Assembly (NCBI RefSeq): GCF_041687215.1
Contig: NZ_JAWLCI010000019.1
Span: 1 to 64,000, forward strand
Length of the DNA stretch: 64,000 nucleotides
Origin: Mariniphaga sp041687215
Lineage (GTDB): Bacteria; Bacteroidota; Bacteroidia; Bacteroidales; Prolixibacteraceae
Direction: 5' to 3'
In this document: positions 33,383-42,122 of the stretch, in pieces
Layout: each line of letters opens with the position of its first letter
Position numbering within the stretch: the stretch's first letter is position 1
The notes under the pieces: model-generated
What the model was told of the DNA's origin: nothing
Database searches by the model: none
The model's input: only the letters and a program-made list of their open reading frames with translations
Program-made: the position numbers and the translations under genes

Positions 33383-34153
33383 ATGCTATTAGCAATTGAC
33401 ATAGGAAACACCAACATCGTTTTTGGAGTGAACGATAACGGGAAGTGGCTGAACCACTGGCGCATTCAAACCGACCATAAAAAGACAGCCGATGAATACG
33501 AAGTTATTTTCCGCTCGTTGCTTTCGGCTGGCAAAATTTGCCGGACCGATGTAAACAACATCATTTTGAGCAGTGTGGTCCCCTCGCTGGTTCGTCCGTT
33601 TACCGAAATGCTGACGGGATTGCTCAACGGTACAAACATTACAATTGTGGGCCCCGATATTTACCCGAAGTTGCCCATCAAAATTTTAAATCCTTACGAA
33701 ATTGGCGCCGATTTGGTAGCCAACGCGGTTGCAGCCCATAAAAAATTTGGAAAATTAACTACCGTTATTGATTTTGGTACTGCTCTCACATTTACTACAA
33801 TCGGTAAAAATGGTGAAATAAAAGGTGTGGCTATTGCACCCGGGTTGCATACGGCCGTTGCTGCGTTGGCAGGCGGAACTGCCCAGTTGCCTCAGATTCA
33901 TTTAACTCCACCGCCCTCGGTTTTGGGCGAAAACACGGTACATGCCATTCAGTCGGGAATTATTTTCGGGTTTACCGGACTTGTTGATTCCATGATTGAA
34001 CGAACGCAGCAGGAACTGGGTGAAAAACTTACCGTAGTGGCTACCGGCGGATTGAGCTCAGTAATAGCACCACTAACGAAAAATATCAAAAATGTGGAAT
34101 TACTGTTAACGTTGGACGGGTTGGTTGAAATCTGCAGGATTGTTTGCGATTAA
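33383..34153 (+). CDS. coaX: Type III pantothenate kinase
   Basis: First step of coenzyme A synthesis: pantothenate plus ATP. 256 aa, normal for CoaX. The phosphate-binding AIDIGNTNIVFGV is at the start, GADLVANAVAAHKKFG near 113 is the pantothenate-site motif, followed by VIDFGTALTFT (ATP/monovalent cation site). The start ATG at 33383 is 57 bp after the helicase stop, so read-through is possible. Cytosolic, insensitive to CoA feedback in characterised homologues. Confidence 0.95.
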   Translation: MLLAIDIGNTNIVFGVNDNGKWLNHWRIQTDHKKTADEYEVIFRSLLSAGKICRTDVNNIILSSVVPSLVRPFTEMLTGLLNGTNITIVGPDIYPKLPIKILNPYEIGADLVANAVAAHKKFGKLTTVIDFGTALTFTTIGKNGEIKGVAIAPGLHTAVAALAGGTAQLPQIHLTPPPSVLGENTVHAIQSGIIFGFTGLVDSMIERTQQELGEKLTVVATGGLSSVIAPLTKNIKNVELLLTLDGLVEICRIVCD

Positions 34154-34156
34154 AAA

Positions 34157-35119
34157 TCAGTTAGATTCCAGAATCTCCAGCAATTCATCCAGTTTTGGAG
34201 TAAGAATTATTTCAGTGCGGCGGTTCATTTGCCGGGCTTCCGGGGTTTTTTCAGGAACCAGAGGAACGTATTCGCTGCGACCAGCGGCAATAATGCGTTC
34301 CGGATCAAGCTGCGGATTCTGGGTAAGAATTTTTGTAACCGCTGTGGCGCGCATTACACTCAGGTCCCAGTTGTCTTTCACCTCGCCCGAGCCGCGCATG
34401 GGAACATCGTCGGTGTGGCCTTCCACCATAATGTTTATGTCAGGATTTTCGGCCAGCAACTTGCTTAAATCACGCAAGGCCTTTTGTCCGTTTGGATCCA
34501 CAGCCCACTGCCCGGTTTTAAACAGCAACTTTTCGTCCATAGAAACGTAAACTTTCCCATTCTTTTCATGAACAGTCAACCCGTTATCGGTGAAACCGGT
34601 GAGTGCCCGCATAACTTTTTCGCGCAAATCTTTCACTGCCTGGTCTTTCTGAGCTAAAACTTCCTGTAGTTCAATCAGGCGTGCATTCCTGTCTTCCAGT
34701 TCCTTTTCAGCCTCACGGAGCCGGTCTTCGCGAAGGTTTAAATCGCGGCGGGCAGCTTGCAATTCTTCCATCAGTAATTCAATTTCCGAAGTGCTGCCGG
34801 TTTTTAAAATGTCGAGCTGCCGGTTTAGGTTTTGCATGTCGATTTCCAATCCGGCATATTTTTGTTTCTGGGCATTGAGGTTATAAAGCGCCTCTTCCAA
34901 CTGGGCATTCAAATCTTTGTTTCTTTCGGTAAGCTGCCGGTTGGCGCTTTCCAACTCACGATTAGCTGTTTCCAGCCTCATGTTCGACTGTTTCAACACT
35001 TCATTTTCCTGGGTGGCGCTTTTTAATTTGTCCTGAACATCAGTGAATTGTTTTGTAGAAACACAAGAGGAAAGCATCAGGATTGAGGCAACAAATATTA
35101 AGATATGTACAGTTCTCAT
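34157..35119 (-). CDS. OmpA-family lipoprotein with coiled coil
   Basis: 320 aa, lipoprotein signal ASILMLSSCVST. Coiled coil spans about 25-165 (repeated heptads, rich in E/L/N/Q). The C-terminal OmpA domain (about 195-310) carries MVEGHTDDVPMRG, the peptidoglycan-binding TDD, and later NRRTEIIL with the conserved Arg pair. It would tether a membrane to the cell wall, the coil acting as spacer. Convergent with coaX, 3 bp between stop codons. Confidence 0.9.
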   Translation of the reverse strand: MRTVHILIFVASILMLSSCVSTKQFTDVQDKLKSATQENEVLKQSNMRLETANRELESANRQLTERNKDLNAQLEEALYNLNAQKQKYAGLEIDMQNLNRQLDILKTGSTSEIELLMEELQAARRDLNLREDRLREAEKELEDRNARLIELQEVLAQKDQAVKDLREKVMRALTGFTDNGLTVHEKNGKVYVSMDEKLLFKTGQWAVDPNGQKALRDLSKLLAENPDINIMVEGHTDDVPMRGSGEVKDNWDLSVMRATAVTKILTQNPQLDPERIIAAGRSEYVPLVPEKTPEARQMNRRTEIILTPKLDELLEILESN

Positions 35120-35202
35120 TTTTTTAAATTTTAATTCCGGCTAAATTTACTTTTTTTGCAAGTTGATAACAAATTTGAATAGGTGTAATATTTTTTGAAC
35201 AA

Positions 35203-35231
35203 TTTGGAGTATTCGATTTGTTGTATCTTTG
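35203..35231 (+). promoter_or_regulatory. Promoter of dxs
   Basis: TTTG (35203-35206), 17 bp, TATCTTTG (35224-35231): Bacteroidota -33/-7 pair with slightly short spacing. The dxs ATG lies 19 bp downstream. The in-frame TTG at 35229 overlaps the -7 box and is therefore not the start. Confidence 0.55.
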
Positions 35232-35249
35232 AAAATATTTTCACGCGAG

Positions 35250-37157
35250 ATGGTTAAAGTTAAGGAAAAATTGCTTGATAAAATAAATGGCCCAGACGAT
35301 TTAAAGAAATTGCCACCCGAAAACCTTCCTGAAGTATGTCAAGAACTCAGGGAGTTTATTATTGATGCGGTCTCAACAAATCCTGGCCATTTTGGTGCAA
35401 GTCTTGGAGTGGTTGAGCTTACTGTAGCTCTTCATTACGTATATAATACTCCATACGATTTAATGGTTTGGGATGTTGGCCATCAAGCATACGGACATAA
35501 GATTTTAACCGGACGGCGGGATATTTTTCATACCAACAGAAAATTTAAAGGTCTTAGCGGTTTCCCAAAACGCGAGGAAAGTGAATACGATACATTTGGA
35601 GTAGGGCATTCATCTACTTCTATTTCTGCTGCTTTGGGTATGGCTGTTGCTTCCGGTTTGAAAAATGAATCAGACCGGAAAATAGTTGCCATTATTGGCG
35701 ATGGCGCCATGACCGGAGGAATGGCATTTGAAGCGCTGAACAATGCAGGCGCTTCAAAAGCAAATTTGCTGGTTATTCTGAATGACAACAATATGGCCAT
35801 CGATCCGAATGCGGGAGTTATTGGGCAATATTTGCTGAATATTTCCAAATCGCATACTTATAACCGGGTAAAAAAGGAGGTTTGGGAAGGTTTGGGAAAA
35901 CTTGATGGATTTGGAAAGAAAACGCGCAAGTTCATTCAAAAAAACCAACATGCGCTCAAGAATATTTTACTCAAGGAAAATAACCTGTTCGAAGCTTTCG
36001 ATTTCAGGTATTTTGGCCCAATTGACGGGCACGATGTGGACTACCTTACAGAAGTATTGCATGATTTAAAAGATATTCCCGGACCAAAATTGCTTCATAT
36101 TGTTACCAAAAAAGGAAAAGGTTTTTTACAGGCCGAAAAAGATCAGACCAAATATCATGCTCCGGGTCTGTTTAACAAGGAAACCGGGGAAATAATTATT
36201 TCGGGTTGTCCCATTGAAAACACGCATAAATTTCAGAATGTTTTTGGTGAAACGTTGCTTGAACTGGCCGAGCAAAATGAAAAAATTGTGGGAATTACGC
36301 CGGCAATGCCTTCGGGGTGTTCCATGAATCTGATGATTGCTAAAATGCCCCACCGGGCTTTCGATGTTGGAATTGCCGAACAACACGCCGTAACATTTGC
36401 CGCGGGTTTGGCTACTCAAGGCATGGTTCCGTTTTGTAACATTTACTCTACATTTATGCAGCGTGCCTACGATCAGGTTATTCACGATGTGGCCATTCAG
36501 AGCCTTCCGGTAATTTTTTGCCTCGACCGGGGAGGACTGGTTGGCGAAGACGGGCCAACACACCATGGTGCATTTGATATTACTTATATGCGAACCGTGC
36601 CCAATATGATTGTTTGTGCACCCATGGATGAACCCGACCTGAGAAACCTGATGTACACTGCTCAGTTGGGCGAACTGAAACAACCCATTTCAATCCGTTA
36701 CCCGCGAGGTTGCGGAATTGAGCCGGATTGGAGAAAACCGTTTGAAAAAATTGAAATTGGTAAAGGAAGACAACTTTCGGAAGGGAAAGATTTAGCCATT
36801 CTCACCATTGGAAAATCAGGAATTTTTGCTCAACATGCACTCAAAAAACTGGAGGAAGAAGAAATTTCAGTTGCACATTTCGACCTTCGTTTTGTTAAAC
36901 CTCTTGATGAAGCTTTGTTGTCAACTGTTTTTGAAAAATACAATAAAATTATTACTGTTGAAGATGGCGCAATTAAAGGTGGTTTTGGCAGTGCAATTTT
37001 GGAATTTATGGCCGAAAATGGATATTCGGCACAGGTAAAAGTGCTGGGAATTCCCGACAAGTTTATTGAACACGGGTCGTTAAGAGAATTATATAAGCTC
37101 TGCGGGATTGATAGAAACGGGATTACAAGGGCTGTTAAGGAAATGCTTGGGAAATAA
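35250..37157 (+). CDS. dxs: 1-deoxy-D-xylulose-5-phosphate synthase
   Basis: First MEP-pathway enzyme: pyruvate plus glyceraldehyde-3-phosphate gives DXP, thiamine-diphosphate dependent. 635 aa from the ATG at 35250. Motifs: GHFGASLGVVELTVALH, GHQAYGHKILTGRRD, the ThDP/Mg motif GDGAMTGGMAFEALNNAG with its NNN, the second-domain Glu in VGIAEQHAVTFAAGLA, and the C-terminal transketolase domain. Length and order are normal. It has its own promoter, and the kinase gene downstream follows after 54 bp. Confidence 0.96.
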   Translation: MVKVKEKLLDKINGPDDLKKLPPENLPEVCQELREFIIDAVSTNPGHFGASLGVVELTVALHYVYNTPYDLMVWDVGHQAYGHKILTGRRDIFHTNRKFKGLSGFPKREESEYDTFGVGHSSTSISAALGMAVASGLKNESDRKIVAIIGDGAMTGGMAFEALNNAGASKANLLVILNDNNMAIDPNAGVIGQYLLNISKSHTYNRVKKEVWEGLGKLDGFGKKTRKFIQKNQHALKNILLKENNLFEAFDFRYFGPIDGHDVDYLTEVLHDLKDIPGPKLLHIVTKKGKGFLQAEKDQTKYHAPGLFNKETGEIIISGCPIENTHKFQNVFGETLLELAEQNEKIVGITPAMPSGCSMNLMIAKMPHRAFDVGIAEQHAVTFAAGLATQGMVPFCNIYSTFMQRAYDQVIHDVAIQSLPVIFCLDRGGLVGEDGPTHHGAFDITYMRTVPNMIVCAPMDEPDLRNLMYTAQLGELKQPISIRYPRGCGIEPDWRKPFEKIEIGKGRQLSEGKDLAILTIGKSGIFAQHALKKLEEEEISVAHFDLRFVKPLDEALLSTVFEKYNKIITVEDGAIKGGFGSAILEFMAENGYSAQVKVLGIPDKFIEHGSLRELYKLCGIDRNGITRAVKEMLGK

Positions 37158-37211
37158 TATAATATTTATTTCATTCTCCCGTTTTCAGGAAAACAAATTA
37201 AATAGCTTACC

Positions 37212-38402
37212 TTGGATATTTACCTTAAAAGAAAGCGTGGAAAAATATTACTTCTGTTGGTTGCAGTTTTAATTGGTGTAGCTTCGTTGCTTTATACCAA
37301 CTGGTTAACCGAAAAAATGGCCAACGAGGAACGCAAAAAAGTTGAACTCTGGGCTGAAGCAACCAAACGGCTTGCTGAGTCAGGAATTCAGAACGGAAGC
37401 CAGGCAGGAGTTGAACAATTGAATACCGCTTATCTTACACTTATTCAATCAATACTTCAACAGAATACAACCATACCCGTGGTTATTGTTGAACCTGACG
37501 GCAGTTTTAACTACGATGCCAATATTAGTTTCAGCGAGGGCCGGAAAGAGCAGGTACTGAGCAAGGAACTGGAAAAGATGAAAACGCACGCGGAACCCAT
37601 CCGCATCAACTTGTCAGAAGAAGATGATGATTATCTTTTACTTTATTACCGGGAATCGAATATTTTGCGAAATCTGCGCTATTATCCTTTTGTTCAGCTC
37701 ATTGTAATTGTGGTTTTTATTATTGCAGCCTATTCTGCATTTCTTGCTACCCAGCGTGCCGAGCAAAATCAGGTTTGGGTAGGCATGTCGAAAGAAACTG
37801 CGCATCAGTTAGGCACACCCATTTCATCTTTAATGGCATGGATAGAAATTTTGAAACTCCAGGATGTTGATCAGGGACTAATTGAAGAGTTTGAAAAAGA
37901 TACTCAGCGTCTGGAAAAAATTACTGAGCGCTTTTCCAAAATAGGCTCGAAACCGGAGCTGGTGCCAACTCATATTGTTGAGGTTTTAAATTCCACCGTT
38001 AGTTACCTGAAAACCCGTTCTTCAGGAAAAGTGAGGTTTGAAACTGCATTCCCGCAGGAAGAACTTTATTTTATTCCGCTGAATGCTGCACTGTTTTCGT
38101 GGGTCATAGAAAATTTGTGCAAAAATGCCATTGACGCCATGGATAATCACGGAACCATAACACTCGGGCTTCGTGAAAAGGAAAACACGGTAATAATTGA
38201 TGTTACCGACACAGGAAAAGGTGTACCAAAATCGCAATTCAAAACTATTTTTCAACCTGGTTATTCTACGAAAAAAAGAGGGTGGGGACTCGGTTTGTCG
38301 CTGGCTAAGCGCATTATTGAAAACTACCACCAGGGGAAAATCTTTATTAAATGGTCGGAACTTGGCAAGGGAACCACATTCAGAATAGTTTTGAACAAGT
38401 AA
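37212..38402 (+). CDS. Sensor histidine kinase
   Basis: 396 aa. Two membrane helices (about 10-28 and 155-175) enclose a short extracytoplasmic domain of about 125 residues. The H-box is MSKETAHQLGTPISSL with the phospho-His, followed by the N-box NLCKNAIDAM, G1 DTGKGVPKS and G2 GWGLGLSLAKRI. The start is TTG at 37212; the first ATG, 35 codons in, would cut off the first helix. No response regulator is adjacent, so it is an orphan kinase in this window. The AHQLGTP form of the H-box is typical of a Bacteroidota branch. Confidence 0.88.
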   Translation: MDIYLKRKRGKILLLLVAVLIGVASLLYTNWLTEKMANEERKKVELWAEATKRLAESGIQNGSQAGVEQLNTAYLTLIQSILQQNTTIPVVIVEPDGSFNYDANISFSEGRKEQVLSKELEKMKTHAEPIRINLSEEDDDYLLLYYRESNILRNLRYYPFVQLIVIVVFIIAAYSAFLATQRAEQNQVWVGMSKETAHQLGTPISSLMAWIEILKLQDVDQGLIEEFEKDTQRLEKITERFSKIGSKPELVPTHIVEVLNSTVSYLKTRSSGKVRFETAFPQEELYFIPLNAALFSWVIENLCKNAIDAMDNHGTITLGLREKENTVIIDVTDTGKGVPKSQFKTIFQPGYSTKKRGWGLGLSLAKRIIENYHQGKIFIKWSELGKGTTFRIVLNK

Positions 38403-38420
38403 CCTCCAAAACATTTTCAT

Positions 38421-38453
38421 TTCGTTTCCCCTTGCAAAATATTTCTAACTTTG
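38421..38453 (+). promoter_or_regulatory. Possible promoter of the GH3-family gene
   Basis: TTCG, 21 bp, TAACTTTG (38446-38453). The -7 fits TAnnTTTG, the -33 has one mismatch; start codon 23 bp downstream. Confidence 0.45.
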
Positions 38454-38476
38454 GGAGCTAATATATTAAGATTACA

Positions 38477-39991
38477 ATGCCACTGCTTAATTCAGTAATA
38501 AATTGGATAAATTTTAAGCGGAACTACCAAATACAGTTATACCGCGAGCACCCCAACGATATTCAGAAAGAAACGTTGTTAAATTTACTTCGTCGGGCAA
38601 AAGATACCACATGGGGGAAAAAGTTTAAATACGGAGAAATTCGTGCCATTGAAACTTTTCAGCAAAACGTTCCGCTGCAAACTTACGACGATATTAAACC
38701 CTGGGTGGAACGTTTGCGCGAAGGTGAACCCGATTTGCTTTGGCCCGGAGATGTGAAATGGTTTGCCAAATCATCGGGTACAACCAGCGATAAAAGCAAG
38801 TTTATTCCGGTTACGAAAGAAGCATTGGAAGATTGTCATTTGCGCGGCCCCAAAGACGTTTTTGCCATTTACATTAAAAATTACCCTGAAACCAAAGTGC
38901 TGTGGGGAAAAACTCTAACACTGGGCGGAAGCCATAAAATCAATAATTTCAGCAACAATTCCTATTACGGAGATTTGTCGGCCATTCTGATTGAAAACGT
39001 TCCTTTCTGGACAGATTTTATCCGGATTCCTCCGGCAGAAATTGCACTGATTGAGGAATTTGAGGAAAAAATGGAACAAATAATTGATACCTCGCTCGAC
39101 CAGAATGTTACATCCCTGGCCGGTGTTCCTTCCTGGTTTCTGGTATTGTTGAAACGGATTCTTGAAAAAACAGGCAAAAACAATATTCTGGAAGTGTGGC
39201 CAAACCTCGAGGTTTTTACGCATGGCGGTGTAAATTTTGAACCCTATCGCGAACAGTATAAAAAACTTATTCCTTCAGAAAAAATGCATTACATGGAAAC
39301 ATACAATGCTTCGGAAGGATTTTTTGCCATTCAGGACGATCCCACTTGCCAGGCAATGTTGTTAATGCTGGATTACGGTGTATATTACGAATTTATTCCG
39401 ATGAGTGAATATGGCACTGAAAATCCACGGGTACTCACATTGGAACAGGTGGAACTGAATGAAAATTACGCTTTGGTTATTTCCACCAACGCCGGCTTGT
39501 GGCGTTACATTATTGGCGATACTATTCAGTTTACTTCAAAAAATCCATACCGGTTGAAAATTACCGGACGCACAAAACATTTTATTAATGCATTTGGCGA
39601 AGAAGTTATTGTTGACAATGCTGAAAATGCTTTGCAAAAGGCCTGTCAAAAAACAGGGGCAATAATCAGTGAATATACTGCCGGGCCGGTATTTATGGGC
39701 GATAACCAGAAAGGAGCTCACCAATGGATTATAGAATTTGAAATTGAGCCTGACGACAAAAACAAATTTGCCCAAGTTCTGGACGAAAGCCTGAAAGAAT
39801 TAAACTCGGATTACGAAGCCAAGCGACACAAAGATCTTACTTTGGAAATGCTGCACCTGGTTGTTGCTCCTAAAGGAACCTTCTACAAATGGATGAAAAA
39901 CCGGGGGAAAGTTGGCGGACAAAATAAAATTCCACGACTTTCTAACGATCGGAAATACCTGGATGATCTGATGAAACTTTTAGAGAAATAA
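38477..39991 (+). CDS. GH3-family acyl-adenylate/amido synthetase
   Basis: 504 aa of the GH3 auxin-responsive-promoter fold, known in plants for joining hormones to amino acids through acyl-adenylates. Visible motifs: the ATP loop SSGTTSDKSKFIPVT near 100, a YNASEGFFAIQDDP segment, and the hinge region GDTIQFTSKNPYRLKITGRT with the conserved Asp and Arg. Bacterial members are widespread in Bacteroidota, but their substrates are unknown. It probably acts in the cytosol. Next gene is 34 bp downstream and likely co-transcribed. Confidence 0.9.
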   Translation: MPLLNSVINWINFKRNYQIQLYREHPNDIQKETLLNLLRRAKDTTWGKKFKYGEIRAIETFQQNVPLQTYDDIKPWVERLREGEPDLLWPGDVKWFAKSSGTTSDKSKFIPVTKEALEDCHLRGPKDVFAIYIKNYPETKVLWGKTLTLGGSHKINNFSNNSYYGDLSAILIENVPFWTDFIRIPPAEIALIEEFEEKMEQIIDTSLDQNVTSLAGVPSWFLVLLKRILEKTGKNNILEVWPNLEVFTHGGVNFEPYREQYKKLIPSEKMHYMETYNASEGFFAIQDDPTCQAMLLMLDYGVYYEFIPMSEYGTENPRVLTLEQVELNENYALVISTNAGLWRYIIGDTIQFTSKNPYRLKITGRTKHFINAFGEEVIVDNAENALQKACQKTGAIISEYTAGPVFMGDNQKGAHQWIIEFEIEPDDKNKFAQVLDESLKELNSDYEAKRHKDLTLEMLHLVVAPKGTFYKWMKNRGKVGGQNKIPRLSNDRKYLDDLMKLLEK

Positions 39992-40025
39992 TCTTTATTT
40001 TCACACTTAAATTAAAAATATAATT

Positions 40026-40640
40026 ATGCATATAGCCGTTGCAGGAAATATTGGAGCCGGAAAAACCACATTAACAGAGTTATTGGCCAAACATTACAAA
40101 TGGACGCCTCACTACGAGGATGTGGATGAAAATCCGTACCTGAATGATTTTTATAACGATATGCAACGCTGGTCTTTCAACCTGCAAATTTATTTTCTGA
40201 ATTCGCGGTTTAAACAAATTATTGATATCCGCAAATCGGGAAAAACCATTATTCAGGACCGGACGATTTATGAGGATGCCGAAATTTTTGCACCGAACCT
40301 GCACAGCATGGGCTTAATGAGTACCCGCGATTTTAAAAATTACAAAACCCTTTTCGATTTGATGGTTAGTTTAATTCAACCACCGGATTTACTGATATAC
40401 CTTCGCGCATCCGTTCCAACACTGGTAAATCAGATTCAAAAAAGAGGCCGCGAATATGAAAATTCTATCCGGCTCGATTACCTGAAACAGCTTAACGAGA
40501 GGTATGAAAAATGGACTGCTGATTACAAAATGGGCAAACTACTCACTATTAATGTAGATAACCTCGATTTTACTTCAAATCCAGAAGATTTAAGTTCAAT
40601 TATCGATAAAATTGATGCCCAGATTCACGGTTTGTTTTAA
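40026..40640 (+). CDS. Deoxynucleoside kinase (dAK/dGK type)
   Basis: 204 aa, salvages deoxynucleosides with ATP. The P-loop is AGNIGAGKTTL at residues 6-16. Then come the substrate-binding Glu and Trp region (YEDVDENPYLNDFYNDM), the DRT motif in IIQDRTIYEDAEIF, and the LID arginines (IQKRGREYE). Family dNK/Dck. Follows the GH3 gene; its last 4 bp overlap the end of the convergent PfkB kinase gene. Confidence 0.93.
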   Translation: MHIAVAGNIGAGKTTLTELLAKHYKWTPHYEDVDENPYLNDFYNDMQRWSFNLQIYFLNSRFKQIIDIRKSGKTIIQDRTIYEDAEIFAPNLHSMGLMSTRDFKNYKTLFDLMVSLIQPPDLLIYLRASVPTLVNQIQKRGREYENSIRLDYLKQLNERYEKWTADYKMGKLLTINVDNLDFTSNPEDLSSIIDKIDAQIHGLF

Positions 40641-41629
40641 GCTTCAATTTTTTTTACCTGCTCAAGAATCTCAACCCATTTGTTTTCCGGTATTTTTGCA
40701 CCCATCACTTCCACTACTTTCCCGGAAACAAGTGCTGCAATTTGTCCACATTTTTCAAGGTTTAAACCTTTGGTCAGTCCATATAAAAATCCGGCAGCGT
40801 AATTGTCTCCTGCTCCGGTGGTGTCAATTGCTAATGCCTCAACAATTCCAACTTTCGTCTGCTGGTTTCCTTTTTGAATCAGGGAACCTTCCTTTCCGAT
40901 TTTAACAACTGCCAGGTCACAAACCGAAGCTATTTCTGAAAGAGCTTCTTCTGGCCCTTTCGCTGTAAATGCATGGGCTTCTTCTTCGTTGGCAAAAACA
41001 ATATCTGTTTTTTCTGCAATGAGTTTTTTCAGGAAAGAAAGATTCTGTTCAACCACATTGAAACTGGACAGGTCAATGGCAACTTTCAAACCCTCGCTGC
41101 GGGCCAAATCAATGGCTGTTTCAATTAATTTATGGTCCTGAACAAGGTAACCTTCGATGTAAAAAATAGAAAAGCCCCGGAACATTTCAGACGAAAGCTC
41201 TTCGGGTTTTAAATCGGCAGCAGCACCTAAATATGTAGCCATTGTGCGTTCCGAGTCGGGACTAACAAGGGACATTACCCTGCCGGTTTCTATTTCGCTT
41301 GAAATCAGGAAGGTCTCAATTTGTGCTCGTTCAAATTCCTGCTGAAAAATTTCTCCCAGTTCGTCTTTTCCAATTTTACCAATATAACCGCATTTTGAAC
41401 CCAGTGCCGCCAGTGAGTGTATGGTATTTGCGGCTGAGCCACCGGTTGTAATTTGCCGCTGGTTGAACCGAGTGGCTTCAAAAATTTTACGCGAGAGTTC
41501 TCCATCAACCAGAGTCATACTGCCACGTGGCAAACCAAATTTGGCCAGTGCAGTATCATTTTCAAGAATATTTATTACATCAACCAAAGCATTGCCCATT
41601 CCAAGAACAGCAGGTTTCTCTTCTTCCAT
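40637..41629 (-). CDS. PfkB-family adenosine/nucleoside kinase
   Basis: 330 aa from the ATG at 41629; another ATG nine codons earlier is possible. PfkB ribokinase fold: GMGNALVDVINILEND and PRGSMTLVDGE at the start, GGSAANTIHSLAALGSKCG, and the catalytic DTTGAGDNYAAGFLYGL with the base Asp. The N-terminus and GRVMSLVSPDSERTMATYLG resemble the Bacteroidota adenosine-kinase-like branch. It is end-to-end with a deoxynucleoside kinase, so both concern nucleoside salvage, although they are on opposite strands. Confidence 0.88.
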   Translation of the reverse strand: MEEEKPAVLGMGNALVDVINILENDTALAKFGLPRGSMTLVDGELSRKIFEATRFNQRQITTGGSAANTIHSLAALGSKCGYIGKIGKDELGEIFQQEFERAQIETFLISSEIETGRVMSLVSPDSERTMATYLGAAADLKPEELSSEMFRGFSIFYIEGYLVQDHKLIETAIDLARSEGLKVAIDLSSFNVVEQNLSFLKKLIAEKTDIVFANEEEAHAFTAKGPEEALSEIASVCDLAVVKIGKEGSLIQKGNQQTKVGIVEALAIDTTGAGDNYAAGFLYGLTKGLNLEKCGQIAALVSGKVVEVMGAKIPENKWVEILEQVKKIEA

Positions 41630-42122
41630 TTTTTCAGTATTTACATTTAAAATCATTCATTACAGAATATTATTTCATCTGAATTCAACAAAATAACAAA
41701 CTTTTTTAATGCTAAAAGAAAATCAGTCCTTTTTAATGCTCCGATAATCTTTTTGAATTTCAGGTTAAAAAATATGTTACGCAGCAGGTTTTTCAATTGA
41801 TTTTCTCTAGGTCAGCGTATAAACCGGGATTTTTAAATAATGAATGTTGAAATATTAAACAGTGTATATAAAATATACAGTTCGTGTATTTTGCTGATAA
41901 ACAACAAACTGACATGCTGAAGTGGATTTGATGTAAATATATTCAACAGTTGGTGCTGAATAATTTATGTACAGTTTTTATTGTAATCTATTAATAAACA
42001 GTAGTGTATGTTGAGGTTTTTGTTGTGGCACCCTATTTGGATTAATACTGCACGAGTTCAGTAATCAATTGGATTTCAGCGTTCTGAGTATTTAATATGA
42101 AACTTTAATTAATAGCATTATT
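41630..42122. other. 493-bp gap with an inverted repeat
   Basis: AT-rich spacer between divergent genes, no coding signal in any frame that I could support. It contains the perfect 17-bp inverted repeat TGTATATAAAATATACA at 41863-41879, about 245 bp before the operon start, which may be an operator. Clear -33/-7 promoter boxes were not found. Confidence 0.5.
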
